DNA of 64,000 bases from JAGQYP01 sp041392305 (GCA_041392305.1 JAWKMJ010000006.1:62001-126000); one strand, 5' to 3'; shown: positions 32,141-41,712, counted from the first letter of the stretch. Notes: generated by a model not told the origin, from the letters alone. Translations and numbers: made by a program.

Positions 32141-33481
32141 ATGTCTGAACTTATGGAAAAGATAGAAAATCACAATCCAAATTCTTCGAAAAAGAAAAAG
32201 ATCATTAACGCCTGGGCTTTCTATGATTGGGCAAATTCGGTTTATCCTTTAGTAATATCTACCGCTATTTTCCCGATTTTCTATGAAGCTATGACTTCAG
32301 TGAAGGATAGTGATGGGAATATCATCAATGACAACGTGCAGTTCTTCGGAGCAACCTTCAAAAATTCAGAATTGTACTCCTATGTAGTTGCAGCTTCCTT
32401 TTTGGTAGTTACTATATTGTCTCCCATTCTTTCTGGAATTGCGGATTACGCTGGGAATAAAAAGACGTTTCTAAAGCTGTTTTGCTATTTAGGAGCTGTT
32501 TCTACGATGACACTCTTTTTCTTCAATCCAGAGCATTTAGAACTCTCGATGGTGTCTATATTTCTAGCAAGCATTGGTTTTTGGAATAGTTTGGTGTTTT
32601 ACAATGCATATTTACCTGAAATTGCTCCTCCAGAGGACCATGACCGGGTTTCGGCTAAAGGTTTTTCTCTTGGATACCTAGGTTCTTCGATATTATTGAT
32701 TGGTTGTTTGGTAGGTATCATGAGTTTTGAAATGCCTGCAAAATATAGTTTTATTCTTGTAGGGATTTGGTGGATTGGCTTTTCTCAAATTACTTATGCC
32801 TTTCTACCTAAAGGAGTTAAAAAGGAGAAGAAAGGACACTTTATTGCCAATGGATTTGGTGAGATAAAAAAGGTTTGGGCTTTTGTTCGTCAAACTTCCA
32901 GACTTAAAAAGTATCTCGCTTCGTTTTTTATTTTCTCCATGGGGATTCAAACGATCATGTTGATGGCTGTCTTGTTTGCTAAAAAGGAAATTTTCATTGG
33001 TAAATACGAGGAAGATGCGGGTTCTGGTTTGATCATAAGTGTATTGCTAATTCAGTTCATCGCTATTCTTGGAGCCTATGTTTTTAGTTTTTCTTCCAAG
33101 AAGATTGGGAATGTAAAAACTTTGGGAATCGCATTGATTGTATGGATTTTTGTCTGTATTTACGGCTATTATATTGTCACTCCAAATGACTATTACATCC
33201 TGGCAGCAATTGTTGGTCTAGTGATGGGAGGAACCCAGTCTTTGTCTCGATCAACTTATTCTAAATTCTTACCTGAAACTCAGGACACAACTTCCTTTTT
33301 CTCGTATTACGATATTTCAGAAAAAGTAGGAATTATTCTTGGAATGGTGATCTTCGGATTTGTTGAGGGTTATTCTGGGGATATGCGTACCTCAGTATTG
33401 GCTCTTCTTAGCTTTTTCGTTGTAGCCTTTCTTTTATTACTAAGAATTCCGAAAAATGAAAAAGAAGGGTTATCGGTCTAG
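32141..33481 (+). CDS. MFS transporter of the UMF/Atg22-like type
   Basis: The 446-residue integral membrane protein has about 12 hydrophobic helices. The motifs INAWAFYDWANSVYPLVIST, SPILSGIADYAGNKKTFLKL, FWNSLVFYNAYLPEIAPPED and VSAKGFSLGYLGSS are typical of the UMF (Atg22-related) group of the major facilitator superfamily, common in Bacteroidota. Substrate unknown; the yeast relative exports amino acids from vacuoles. The start abuts the previous terminator; the ATG at 32153 is an alternative. A promoter element at 32107-32114 implies that transcription begins within the terminator hairpin. Confidence 0.88.
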   Translation: MSELMEKIENHNPNSSKKKKIINAWAFYDWANSVYPLVISTAIFPIFYEAMTSVKDSDGNIINDNVQFFGATFKNSELYSYVVAASFLVVTILSPILSGIADYAGNKKTFLKLFCYLGAVSTMTLFFFNPEHLELSMVSIFLASIGFWNSLVFYNAYLPEIAPPEDHDRVSAKGFSLGYLGSSILLIGCLVGIMSFEMPAKYSFILVGIWWIGFSQITYAFLPKGVKKEKKGHFIANGFGEIKKVWAFVRQTSRLKKYLASFFIFSMGIQTIMLMAVLFAKKEIFIGKYEEDAGSGLIISVLLIQFIAILGAYVFSFSSKKIGNVKTLGIALIVWIFVCIYGYYIVTPNDYYILAAIVGLVMGGTQSLSRSTYSKFLPETQDTTSFFSYYDISEKVGIILGMVIFGFVEGYSGDMRTSVLALLSFFVVAFLLLLRIPKNEKEGLSV

Positions 33482-33513
33482 GGAATTGATTAATTTTGCT
33501 TAAAATTTCATAC

Positions 33514-34728
33514 GTGGAACATTACAATATTGCAATCATTGGAGGAGGAATAGTAGGAGCAGCTACATTCTATAAACTTCAAACCAGATATCCGGATAAA
33601 AAGATCGTACTGATCGAAAAGGAAGCCAAATTAGCAGATCATCAAACAGGTAATAATTCAGGAGTGATTCACTCTGGATTGTATTACAAACCTGGATCTT
33701 TAAAAGCGAAAAACTGTGTTTCTGGTCGTCATGAAATCGTAGCCTTTGCAAAAGAACATGGGATTAAGCACGATATCTGTGGGAAAGTTGTCGTGGCTAC
33801 AGATGAATCCGAATTGCCATTTATGGACAAGATCTTTCAGACTGGTTTGGAAAACAAAATTGAAGGAATTGAGAAAATCACGGCTGAGCAAGTAAAAGAA
33901 ATCGAGCCTTTCTGCGAAAGCATCGGGGGAATCCATGTGCCTTGTACAGGAATTATCGATTATCGCGGAGCAACAGAAAAAATGGCTGAAATTGCTCTTG
34001 GGAAGAATTCCGGGTCTGCTCTAAAAATGAGTGAAAAATTCTTAGATGTTGAAAATAAAGCGGATCAGAAACTGATTACCACTTCAAAAGGAAAATATCT
34101 TGCTGATCATATCATTTTTTGTGGTGGATTACAGGCTGATAGATTGGCTTACATAGATGATGTTAGAATCAAGGAGCGTGTGGTTGGATTTAGAGGTGAT
34201 TATTACGAACTTACTGAAGAAGCTAAACACAAGGTAAAACATCTAATTTACCCTGTTCCCAACCCTGCATTTCCGTTTTTAGGCGTCCATTTTACTAGGA
34301 TGACCGATGGAAGCATTGAATGTGGACCGAATGCTGTATTCACCTTCAAAAGAGAGGGCTATGGTAAAACAGATTTTTCTGCAGAAGATACGATAGATGC
34401 ACTTTCTTACATTGGGACCTGGCGCCTTTTTTTAGGAAATGTAAAATTTGGAATCAATGAATACAGAAGAGCATTTTCTAAAAAGCTATTTTTGGAGACA
34501 CTTCAACGTATGATTCCTTCACTAACCATGGACGATATTCAGCCTGGAGGGTCTGGAGTGCGTGCCATGTTATTAAATGAAATGGGAGATACGAGAGATG
34601 ATTTCAGGATTGAATACGGAAACAATTCGATTCATGTATTGAATGCTCCCTCTCCAGCTGCAACAGCTTCTCTGGCTATCGGTGGACAAATTGCAGACAT
34701 GGCCGACAAACATTTTAACCTCAAGTAA
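33514..34728 (+). CDS. lhgO: L-2-hydroxyglutarate oxidase (FAD-dependent)
   Basis: The protein of about 404 residues is a DAO-type flavoprotein that oxidises L-2-hydroxyglutarate to 2-oxoglutarate and passes electrons to the quinone pool. It shows the FAD motif IAIIGGGIVGAATFY at the N-terminus, the signature HQTGNNSGVIHSGLYYKPGS, GRHEIVAFAKEHGI, and the C-terminal GGSGVRAMLL and NAPSPAATASLAIGG blocks. I chose the GTG at 33514, because TAATTTTG at 33491-33498 looks like the -7 element and a TTG at 33496 would lie inside it. It ends one base before lpxB. Confidence 0.9.
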   Translation: MEHYNIAIIGGGIVGAATFYKLQTRYPDKKIVLIEKEAKLADHQTGNNSGVIHSGLYYKPGSLKAKNCVSGRHEIVAFAKEHGIKHDICGKVVVATDESELPFMDKIFQTGLENKIEGIEKITAEQVKEIEPFCESIGGIHVPCTGIIDYRGATEKMAEIALGKNSGSALKMSEKFLDVENKADQKLITTSKGKYLADHIIFCGGLQADRLAYIDDVRIKERVVGFRGDYYELTEEAKHKVKHLIYPVPNPAFPFLGVHFTRMTDGSIECGPNAVFTFKREGYGKTDFSAEDTIDALSYIGTWRLFLGNVKFGINEYRRAFSKKLFLETLQRMIPSLTMDDIQPGGSGVRAMLLNEMGDTRDDFRIEYGNNSIHVLNAPSPAATASLAIGGQIADMADKHFNLK

Positions 34729-34729
34729 A

Positions 34730-35848
34730 TTGAAGTATTATATTATCGCCGGTGAGGCTTCTGGAGATTTGCATGGTTCCAATTTGATGAAGGAATTGAA
34801 AGAATTGGATACAGAGGCAGATTTCAGATTTTGGGGTGGTGATAATATGTCAAAATACGGTGGGAAACCGGTCAAGCACATCAAAGAATTAGCATTCATG
34901 GGGTTTGTTGAGGTTTTATTGAATCTTAGAACCATTTTGAAAAACATTAAATTCTGTAAAGAAGATATTGCAAAATTTAAACCCGACGTCCTGGTTCTTA
35001 TTGATTACCCAGGATTTAACATGCGGATTGCTGAATGGGCAAAAAAAGAAGGAATTAGAGTACATTATTACATTTCCCCGCAAATTTGGGCATGGAAACA
35101 GAAAAGAGGCTTTAAACTGAAAAGGGATTGCGATAAAATGTACGTGATTCTGCCTTTCGAAGAACGATTCTACAAAGAAAAATTTGATTGGGAGGTTGAG
35201 TTTGTAGGACACCCATTATTAGACGCCATTGACAATTTTCAGCAAAATGCGAAAACCAAAAAAGCGTTTGCCATGGAGAATGGATTGTCAGATAAAAAGA
35301 TTATTGCTCTGCTCCCCGGCTCTAGAAAACAAGAAGTGAAGGTGAAACTTCCTGAAATGTTAAAGGCCATTTCCATTTATCAGGATTATGAATTTGTCAT
35401 TGCTGGAGCCCCAACTTTGGAGGAGGATTTTTATAAGAAATTAATAGGTAACCAATCGATTAAAATACTTTATAATAAAACCTACGATCTACTCAATAAT
35501 GCGCATGCAGCACTGGTTACTTCTGGAACAGCTACTCTTGAAACAGCTTTATTTAAAGTGCCAGAAGTGGTTTGTTATAAAGGATCTGCCATTTCGTATC
35601 AAATTGCGAAAAGGTTGATTTCTGTGGATTATATTTCTCTTGTAAATCTAATCATGGAAAAGGAAGTGGTAAAAGAATTGATTCAGTATGAAATGAACGT
35701 GAAAAACATCCGAAAAGAACTGGATCTAATTCTGGAAGGAGAGGGAAGAGAACGCATTCTCAATGATCTTGAAAACCTAAGAGAGAAGTTAGGTGGGTTA
35801 GGAGCCAGCCATAATGTTGCGTCCAAATTGTTGAAAAGTATTTCTTAG
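34730..35848 (+). CDS. lpxB: Lipid-A-disaccharide synthase
   Basis: LpxB (GT19) joins UDP-diacylglucosamine and lipid X to form the lipid A disaccharide at the inner membrane. The roughly 372-residue protein starts at TTG 34730 (KYYIIAGEASGDLHGSNLM), one base after the lhgO stop. Further hallmarks are LAFMGFVEVL, VLIDYPGFNMRIAEWAKK, YYISPQIWAWKQKR, LPFEERFYK, VGHPLLD, ALLPGSRKQEV and VTSGTATLETAL. An in-frame start at 34643 would overlap lhgO and adds non-family sequence. Confidence 0.95.
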   Translation: MKYYIIAGEASGDLHGSNLMKELKELDTEADFRFWGGDNMSKYGGKPVKHIKELAFMGFVEVLLNLRTILKNIKFCKEDIAKFKPDVLVLIDYPGFNMRIAEWAKKEGIRVHYYISPQIWAWKQKRGFKLKRDCDKMYVILPFEERFYKEKFDWEVEFVGHPLLDAIDNFQQNAKTKKAFAMENGLSDKKIIALLPGSRKQEVKVKLPEMLKAISIYQDYEFVIAGAPTLEEDFYKKLIGNQSIKILYNKTYDLLNNAHAALVTSGTATLETALFKVPEVVCYKGSAISYQIAKRLISVDYISLVNLIMEKEVVKELIQYEMNVKNIRKELDLILEGEGRERILNDLENLREKLGGLGASHNVASKLLKSIS

Positions 35849-35889
35849 GTCAACTTTATTCATTTTTGATTGAATTAATTTTGTAGGTT

Positions 35890-37065
35890 ATGCTGCTAAG
35901 AGCACTATCCATACTGTGTTTGCTCCATTTTTCTTTTGCCTCTTTTGGCGAAGAAGTGAGAATTGGTTTGTTTCGATATTACAAAGCCAAATCATTTCAC
36001 TTGTCCATCAATGAAGGGAAATTTCAAGTCTATGCGGATTCTCAAAGATGCCAAGATGTGCACGAAGGCATAAGTTATGATGTTTATTTGTCAGGAGGAA
36101 AGCTAAAGCTCTTGCGCGGAGTTTCCGTCATTGGTTTGTTTGATACCATTCAGATAAAAGATGCTAAAACAGCCAGTTCTTTTAAAATAAAACTGACTAA
36201 TCCTTCCAAACCTGAAAGAAAATACAAGGGAGGCTTATTTCTAACTGCAACGGAATCGGAAATTATCATTGTGAATGAAGTTGATATTTCGGATTATTTA
36301 GCTGGTGTTATCGAATCCGAAGGAGGAGGAGGTAGGCATATTGAATACTATAAAGTACAAGCTATTTTAAGTAGAACCTATGTCAAAAGAAATCACGGCA
36401 GACATGCTTCAGAAGGATTTCAGTTGTGTGATCGGGTGCATTGCCAGGCCTATCATCATATGTTACAGAGAACTCCCACTATTTATGATGCAGTTTATGC
36501 TACGGATGATGAGGTCATGGTGGACACGAATTTTCACTTAGCTCAAGGGTATTTTCATGCCAACTGTGGCGGACAAACTTCGGAATCTCATTATGTGTGG
36601 AATAAAGCCATTCCTTATTTATGGAGCGTGAAAGATACTTTTTGCATTAAAACTCATCAGGCCAACTGGACCAAAAAGATTTCCAAGAGTAGCTGGAAGA
36701 GCTTCCTGGTTTCTCAATATGGGTTTCCAGTCAATGACAGCTTGTATGGAAAATATTTGTACAATTTCGAACCCAAAGAAAGAGAAGCCTTCTACGGGGA
36801 TCAAAGATTAGGGATTCCATTGAGAGATTTGAGAGAAAAATTTGACTTAAAATCAACTTACTTTTCGTGTAAACCTGAAGGAGATTATGTGGTACTGAGC
36901 GGAAGAGGCTTTGGGCATGGAATAGGATTGTGTCAGGAAGGCGCCATGAACATGGCTAAAGCTGGCTACACCTACAAACAAATCCTAAAATTCTATTTCC
37001 AGGGAATACTCATAGGCAAATACAAAGAGTTCCAGTATTTCCAGCACGCCGATTCTTTTGAATAA
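35890..37065 (+). CDS. SpoIID/LytB-domain protein
   Basis: The 391-residue product has a signal peptide (MLLRALSILCLLHFSFASFG) and a SpoIID domain: VDISDYLAGVIESEGG, VQAILSRTYVKRNHG, CDRVHCQAYHHM, GYFHANCGGQTSESHYVW and GRGFGHGIGLCQEGAMNMAK. SpoIID is a lytic transglycosylase on denuded glycan strands in sporulating Firmicutes. In Bacteroidota the domain is found in envelope proteins likely to act on peptidoglycan. It follows lpxB by 41 bases. Confidence 0.9.
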   Translation: MLLRALSILCLLHFSFASFGEEVRIGLFRYYKAKSFHLSINEGKFQVYADSQRCQDVHEGISYDVYLSGGKLKLLRGVSVIGLFDTIQIKDAKTASSFKIKLTNPSKPERKYKGGLFLTATESEIIIVNEVDISDYLAGVIESEGGGGRHIEYYKVQAILSRTYVKRNHGRHASEGFQLCDRVHCQAYHHMLQRTPTIYDAVYATDDEVMVDTNFHLAQGYFHANCGGQTSESHYVWNKAIPYLWSVKDTFCIKTHQANWTKKISKSSWKSFLVSQYGFPVNDSLYGKYLYNFEPKEREAFYGDQRLGIPLRDLREKFDLKSTYFSCKPEGDYVVLSGRGFGHGIGLCQEGAMNMAKAGYTYKQILKFYFQGILIGKYKEFQYFQHADSFE

Positions 37066-37093
37066 AAAAAGCGATCCTTTCCAGAACCGCTTT
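37062..37093 (-). terminator. Terminator between the convergent SpoIID gene and pckA
   Basis: AAAGCG (37068-37073) pairs with CGCTTT (37088-37093). On the minus strand the stem is followed by a T run, so it would serve pckA, beyond the heptamer array. Confidence 0.6.
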
Positions 37094-37097
37094 CAAT

Positions 37098-37170
37098 TAT
37101 CTAATAAAAATCTAAAATCTAAAATCTAAAATCTCATTCTAAACTCTACACTCTAAATTCTACACTCAAT
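37098..37170. repeat. Array of 7-bp repeats abutting the pckA stop codon
   Basis: TAAAATC occurs three times in tandem from about 37113. After a 6-base unit come TAAACTC, TACACTC, TAAATTC and TACACTC. The array ends next to the pckA stop codon (37171-37173). CTACACT-type units are shared with the array at 6667-6708. Confidence 0.82.
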
Positions 37171-38781
37171 TTATTGCATTACTTTCGGAGCTGCTTCCAT
37201 GATTTCCTCATTCGCGTGCTCTTCAAACTGTTTAAAGTTATTTACGAACTCCTCAGCCAATTGATTTGCTTTTGCATCGTAAGCATTTTTGTCAGCCCAA
37301 GTATTCTTTGGATTTAAGATTTCTTCTGGAACATTTGGACATGAATTTGGCATTTGTAAACCAAAAATCTCATGTGTAGTATACCCCACATTTTCCAAAT
37401 GTCCTTCCAAAGCAGCTGTGATCATGGCTCTAGTATATTTCAAAGAAATTCTAGCTCCTGTTCCGTACTCACCGCCAGACCAACCCGTGTTGATCAACCA
37501 AATGTTTACATTGTGCTCTTTCATTTTCTCTCCTAACATCTCAGCATATTTTGTTGGATGTAGAGGTAAGAAAGGAGCTCCAAAACAAGATGAGAAAGCT
37601 GTTTGCGGCTCAGTAATTCCTGCTTCAGTTCCTGCAACTTTTGCGGTATATCCAGAAATGAAATGGTACATTGCCTGACCCGAAGTCAATTTAGAGATCG
37701 GAGGTAACACACCAAATGCATCAGCAGTTAAAAAGAAAATATTTTTGATATTCTTACCTCTTGAAGGCACCATGATATTGTCAATATGGTGAATGGGGTA
37801 AGAAACTCTTGTGTTTTCAGTAATCGAAGAATCCGTATAATCAGGAGTAACTCCATCAGCTTGGAAACCGATATTTTCTAAAATCGCTCCAAACTTAATT
37901 GAATCATAAATTTGAGGCTCTTTTTCAGCAGAAAGATCAATGGTTTTAGCGTAACAACCACCTTCAAAGTTGAAAACTGTGTTTCCAGCCCATCCGTGCT
38001 CGTCGTCACCAATTAATTTTCTATTTGGATCAGAAGATAAAGTTGTTTTTCCAGTTCCTGACAAACCGAAGAATACAGCTGTATCGCCATCATTTCCAAC
38101 GTTAGCAGAACAGTGCATAGAAAGAACATTTTTTTCGTGAGGTAGGATGTAGTTCAGTACAGAGAAAATTCCTTTTTTGATCTCTCCTGTATATCCTGTT
38201 CCTCCAATAATGATCATTTTTTCAGTAAAGTTGATCACCGCAAAATTGTGTTGTCTTGTTCCGTCTACGGCTGGATCCGCCATAAAACCAGGGATCGCAA
38301 CTACATGCCATTCTGGTACGAAGCTTTTAATTTCTTCTTCAGTTGGTCTTAAGAACATGTTATATGCAAACATGTTGGACCAAGGCATTTCTGCAACTAC
38401 TCTCAAATTTAATCTATAATCATCATGAGCACATGCGTAGGCATCTCTCACATATAGATCTCTTCCATTCATATAAGCTTTCATTCTGTTGAACAGAGCG
38501 TCAAACTTATCCGCATCAAATTTCTTATTGATATTTCCCCACCAAACAGTGTTTTCAGTTTTTTCGTCGCAAACTATAAATCTGTCTTGTGGTGACCGAC
38601 CAGTAAATTCTCCTGTTTCAATAGCAAGTGCTCCTGTATTGGTAAGCTGTCCAAGTCCATTGATAATAGTCTCTTCTACTAATTCTGCAGGTGATAAATT
38701 CCAGTAAATGTCTCCTGTGTGATCAATTCCAATTGATTCTTTTAGATTGGCATTGTCTGCCTTTACTCCAAATTCGTTCAT
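37171..38781 (-). CDS. pckA: Phosphoenolpyruvate carboxykinase (ATP)
   Basis: PckA converts oxaloacetate and ATP to PEP, CO2 and ADP, the entry to gluconeogenesis. The 536-residue protein shows TGRSPQDRFIV, the P-loop GLSGTGKTTLS at 239-249, DDEHGWAGNTVFNFEGGCYA, GYTAKVAGTEAG and NTGWSGGEYGTGARISLKYT. Full length. A minus-strand TATTTTTG at 38816-38823 may be its -7 element, but a clear -33 part is missing. Its stop codon is next to a heptamer array. Confidence 0.97.
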   Translation of the reverse strand: MNEFGVKADNANLKESIGIDHTGDIYWNLSPAELVEETIINGLGQLTNTGALAIETGEFTGRSPQDRFIVCDEKTENTVWWGNINKKFDADKFDALFNRMKAYMNGRDLYVRDAYACAHDDYRLNLRVVAEMPWSNMFAYNMFLRPTEEEIKSFVPEWHVVAIPGFMADPAVDGTRQHNFAVINFTEKMIIIGGTGYTGEIKKGIFSVLNYILPHEKNVLSMHCSANVGNDGDTAVFFGLSGTGKTTLSSDPNRKLIGDDEHGWAGNTVFNFEGGCYAKTIDLSAEKEPQIYDSIKFGAILENIGFQADGVTPDYTDSSITENTRVSYPIHHIDNIMVPSRGKNIKNIFFLTADAFGVLPPISKLTSGQAMYHFISGYTAKVAGTEAGITEPQTAFSSCFGAPFLPLHPTKYAEMLGEKMKEHNVNIWLINTGWSGGEYGTGARISLKYTRAMITAALEGHLENVGYTTHEIFGLQMPNSCPNVPEEILNPKNTWADKNAYDAKANQLAEEFVNNFKQFEEHANEEIMEAAPKVMQ

Positions 38782-38915
38782 TTGTTTATTTTTTGTCCTG
38801 TCGGGATATTTTCTACAAAAATATTAGACTAATTCCTTTAAATCTAATAAATACCGCGTTTTTTTTTAACAGATTGCTAACATTGATAGCGAGGAATTAA
38901 CAGTAATATTGTCTT

Positions 38916-39692
38916 ATGATCTTGATTTCAATCGTTGTCATAATGGGGATAGTAGCTCTGGTATTCATTTTCAGGAAAAAGAAATTGAAGCGAGCAAGCT
39001 CGGAATTCCCTCCAAAATGGCGAGATTTATTGGGATCTGAGGTACAATTTTATAAAGATCTAAGTCTGGAAGAAAAAAAAATATTTGAATCTAGAATCCA
39101 AACTTTCTTAATGAATAAAAGAATCACAGGAATCGAAACAAATGTTTCGGATTTAGATCGATTACTTGTCGCCTGCGGAGCAATAATTCCACTGTTTTGG
39201 GTTGGAGAGTATTATTATCCCAAATTGTATGAAGTCCTCATCTATCCAGAACAGTTTAGAAAAGATTACGCTTTAGAAGGTGAAGATAGAAATATTCTAG
39301 GTTTAGTGGCAGGCCATGGAATTATGAATGGAACTATGATTTTGTCTCAAAAGGCATTAAGAACCGGATTCCAGAATGCAAAGGATGGTAAAAATGTAGC
39401 AATTCATGAGTTTGTTCATCTAATTGATGGAGCGGATAAATCTATTGACGGCCTTCCAAATGTGTTAATAAAACATCAATATGCTATACCCTTTATGAAA
39501 ATCGTGAAAGCTGAAATGGATTTCATCAATAGGGGAAAATCTGATATTGATCCTTATGGAGGAACATCGGATGCGGAATTTTTTGCAGTAGCCAGCGAAC
39601 TTTTCTTTGAAAATCCTCGTAAATTAGAAAAGCAACATCCAAATTTGTATAAGATGTTACAGATTGTGTTTAAAGTACCTGAAAATTATTAA
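38916..39692 (+). CDS. MtfA-like zinc peptidase with an N-terminal membrane anchor
   Basis: One N-terminal hydrophobic helix (ISIVVIMGIVALVFIF) is followed by an MtfA/DUF980-type metallopeptidase domain. HEFVH at 164-168 supplies the HExxH zinc site, and SDAEFFAVASELFFENP downstream carries the third ligand. PPKWRDLL near the N-terminus and WVGEYYYP fit the family. In Escherichia coli MtfA is a cytosolic peptidase that binds the regulator Mlc. The anchored Bacteroidota form probably has other partners. It is divergent from pckA and followed by a lipoprotein gene. Confidence 0.85.
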   Translation: MILISIVVIMGIVALVFIFRKKKLKRASSEFPPKWRDLLGSEVQFYKDLSLEEKKIFESRIQTFLMNKRITGIETNVSDLDRLLVACGAIIPLFWVGEYYYPKLYEVLIYPEQFRKDYALEGEDRNILGLVAGHGIMNGTMILSQKALRTGFQNAKDGKNVAIHEFVHLIDGADKSIDGLPNVLIKHQYAIPFMKIVKAEMDFINRGKSDIDPYGGTSDAEFFAVASELFFENPRKLEKQHPNLYKMLQIVFKVPENY

Positions 39693-39709
39693 ATTTGTAT
39701 CGGTTGATT

Positions 39710-40042
39710 GTGAAAAAGATAGCTAACATAGGACTTATTTTATTGGCAACAGTTTTTGTTTCATGCAAAAAGCAGCCGGTGGCTTGTATGGAGCTAAGCA
39801 CGGAAACTGCTTCTGTTGGTCAGGCGGTAACTTTTACAACCTGCTCTGAAAATGCTCTTTCTTATGATTGGTATTTCGTTGGTCCAGTTGGAGCTCCGGA
39901 AAATGACCTAGGTTATTCTGAAATTACTTTTGATCATGCTTTTTCAACAGCGGGCACTTACACCGTTGTGCATGTGGCCTTTCAAAAGTTTTCTTTTTTA
40001 GGAGAGTCAGATACGACTACACAAGTTATAACGATTAACTAA
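39710..40042 (+). CDS. PKD-like small lipoprotein
   Basis: I chose the GTG at 39710, which gives a compact lipoprotein signal (KKIANIGLILLATVFVSCKK) with the lipidated Cys at about residue 19. A TTG at 39695 is also possible. The mature part of about 90 residues is one PKD/Ig-like domain (SVGQAVTFTTCSENALSYDW, ITFDHAFSTAGTYTVVHVA). It starts 17 bases after the peptidase gene and may be co-expressed. Role unknown. Confidence 0.75.
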   Translation: MKKIANIGLILLATVFVSCKKQPVACMELSTETASVGQAVTFTTCSENALSYDWYFVGPVGAPENDLGYSEITFDHAFSTAGTYTVVHVAFQKFSFLGESDTTTQVITIN

Positions 40043-40045
40043 GCG

Positions 40046-41209
40046 CTATTCGTTTTCCTCAGTACCTTCTTCTTTACTTGTTTTACCCTTAGATTTGTCT
40101 TTCTTTCTTTTGGCTTCTAACTTTTTAGATTGCAAACATTCTTTATAGAGTTCTGCAGGTGTTTTTTTCTTAACTTGTTCACATTCACCCTCTCCATTTG
40201 CATTCGTCTCCAACTCAATTTCTTTGCCAAATTCATCATAGAGTGTCTGATCTACGGGACAACCGTTTTTATAGGTTGCTTCGACTTTTAAAACGGGTTC
40301 TTCGTCTTTTTTTGGCAGATAGTATTCTTTATAAGTTCCTGAAAGAACACCTTTAGAATAGTTTTCTTCTCTAATAATCGTCACGCCATCCCAGAAAAAA
40401 GTAATGAATTCTCCGTCTCTTTGACCTTTGCTCCATTCTTCCGTTCTTAATAGATTTCCATTCTGGTGAAAGTACTTTTGCTCTCCATTTTTTAAATCCA
40501 TCACGTAATTCTCCTCAATTAGAGGTTTTCCTTCTGGACTAAACAATCGGTATTTGCCATCATACTTTCCTTTTTTATAATCAATTTCCAATTTAACTTT
40601 CAAAGAAGTCGAATCTAAATAGTCCTTAGAGAAATAGTATTCTACTTTTTTTCCATCGAGGGAGTTCATATTGTAATTTTCGATTTTGGATAGATTTCCA
40701 TTTCTGTAATAATATCTCTGCATACCATGTTTCATTCCTCCAATATAGTTTTCTATAAAGTACTCTTGATAAGTTGAATCGTAGAAATATTTCCAAGTAC
40801 CATCTCGTACTCCTTCTATATTATTTCGGACAGCCATTACGCAGCCACTAGGATAATAACTCGTGTCAATGCCATCTTCTCTGCCATTCTTAAAATGAAT
40901 AAGTAATTCTCTTCTACCTGTTAAGTGGCATGTTTCACAATCACCACTAAAAGGTTTTCCAGTATTTCTGTGAAAGTAGACTTTCATATCCTGGTCGTAT
41001 TCCAAAAACTCATTACAGTCCACAATAGCTTTGTTTCTTCCGCATTCCCATTCACCATACCTTTTGTCAAAAATCTCACTAGCTTCTTTACGGTGACACT
41101 CTACCAGTTTTTCTTCCTTTTTCTTTTTAAGATCGTTCGCGTTTTCTTGCCCAAATGCAGCAAGTTGGGTAAGAACGGTTACTAACAGACCATAGAAAAT
41201 TGTTTTCAT
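40046..41209 (-). CDS. Secreted MORN/YwqK-type repeat protein
   Basis: The 387-residue product has a signal peptide (TIFYGLLVTVLTQLAAFGQ), a cysteine-bearing N-terminal region (CETCHLTGRRE), and at least seven repeats of about 22-25 residues of the MORN_2 / YwqK kind (DGTWKYFYDS, HGMQRYYYRNGNLSKIENY, DGKYRLFSPEGKPLIEENY, NGEQKYFHQNGNLLRTEEW). It ends in a lysine/glutamate-rich tail (about 350-387). YwqK names come from a Bacillus antitoxin, but no toxin partner is near. Its start overlaps the stop of the upstream thioesterase gene by four bases. Confidence 0.82.
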   Translation of the reverse strand: MKTIFYGLLVTVLTQLAAFGQENANDLKKKKEEKLVECHRKEASEIFDKRYGEWECGRNKAIVDCNEFLEYDQDMKVYFHRNTGKPFSGDCETCHLTGRRELLIHFKNGREDGIDTSYYPSGCVMAVRNNIEGVRDGTWKYFYDSTYQEYFIENYIGGMKHGMQRYYYRNGNLSKIENYNMNSLDGKKVEYYFSKDYLDSTSLKVKLEIDYKKGKYDGKYRLFSPEGKPLIEENYVMDLKNGEQKYFHQNGNLLRTEEWSKGQRDGEFITFFWDGVTIIREENYSKGVLSGTYKEYYLPKKDEEPVLKVEATYKNGCPVDQTLYDEFGKEIELETNANGEGECEQVKKKTPAELYKECLQSKKLEAKRKKDKSKGKTSKEEGTEENE

Positions 41210-41607
41210 AAAATAGACATTTTTAATTTTTCAGGAACGGGAATAGATTGTTTCTCATTGTAATTGTAACAAACTAATGTTGAATGACCAGATGCGTATT
41301 TAACCTTATCACTTTCTTTTAGTACAAACAAATTATATTCCAAAACAAAACTTTTGGTTCCTACTTTAATGCATCGCGTTTCAACTTGAACCGCATCATT
41401 TAGTAGAAGAGGATAGTGGTAATCGATGGTATTGTTCGCTAATAATATGCCATTACTAATCCAATCCCAATCATGCCCTAGAATCTCATTAAAATAATTC
41501 ATTCGGGCCACTTCAAAGTAATTCAAATACACCGCATTGTTTACATGTCCCATGAGGTCAACATCGGAAAACCTTATTTGAATATTTGTTGAAATCCTTT
41601 TACCCAT
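41206..41607 (-). CDS. Acyl-CoA thioesterase (hot-dog fold, YbgC/4HBT-like)
   Basis: The 133-residue product fits a single hot-dog domain. IQIRFSDVDLMGHVNNAVYLNYFEVARMNY holds the catalytic-loop Asp and the HVNN motif of 4-hydroxybenzoyl-CoA thioesterase-like enzymes. It should hydrolyse acyl-CoA thioesters in the cytoplasm; the preferred chain is unknown. It is translationally coupled (ATG/TGA overlap) to the MORN-repeat gene. Confidence 0.85.
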   Translation of the reverse strand: MGKRISTNIQIRFSDVDLMGHVNNAVYLNYFEVARMNYFNEILGHDWDWISNGILLANNTIDYHYPLLLNDAVQVETRCIKVGTKSFVLEYNLFVLKESDKVKYASGHSTLVCYNYNEKQSIPVPEKLKMSIL

Positions 41608-41712
41608 GTTCGTAAAAGTAATGGGAAAATCGTTAGAAATCCATCTTTGGTTCAGTTTTTACTTTTTAAAGTCAACCAAAATCTATTATTTTACGTTTTA
41701 AGTAATGTTACC

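Noticed and set aside
40046..41209. Toxin-antitoxin role suggested by YwqK-like repeats
   Set aside because: The protein is secreted and no toxin gene is adjacent; the neighbour is a thioesterase.
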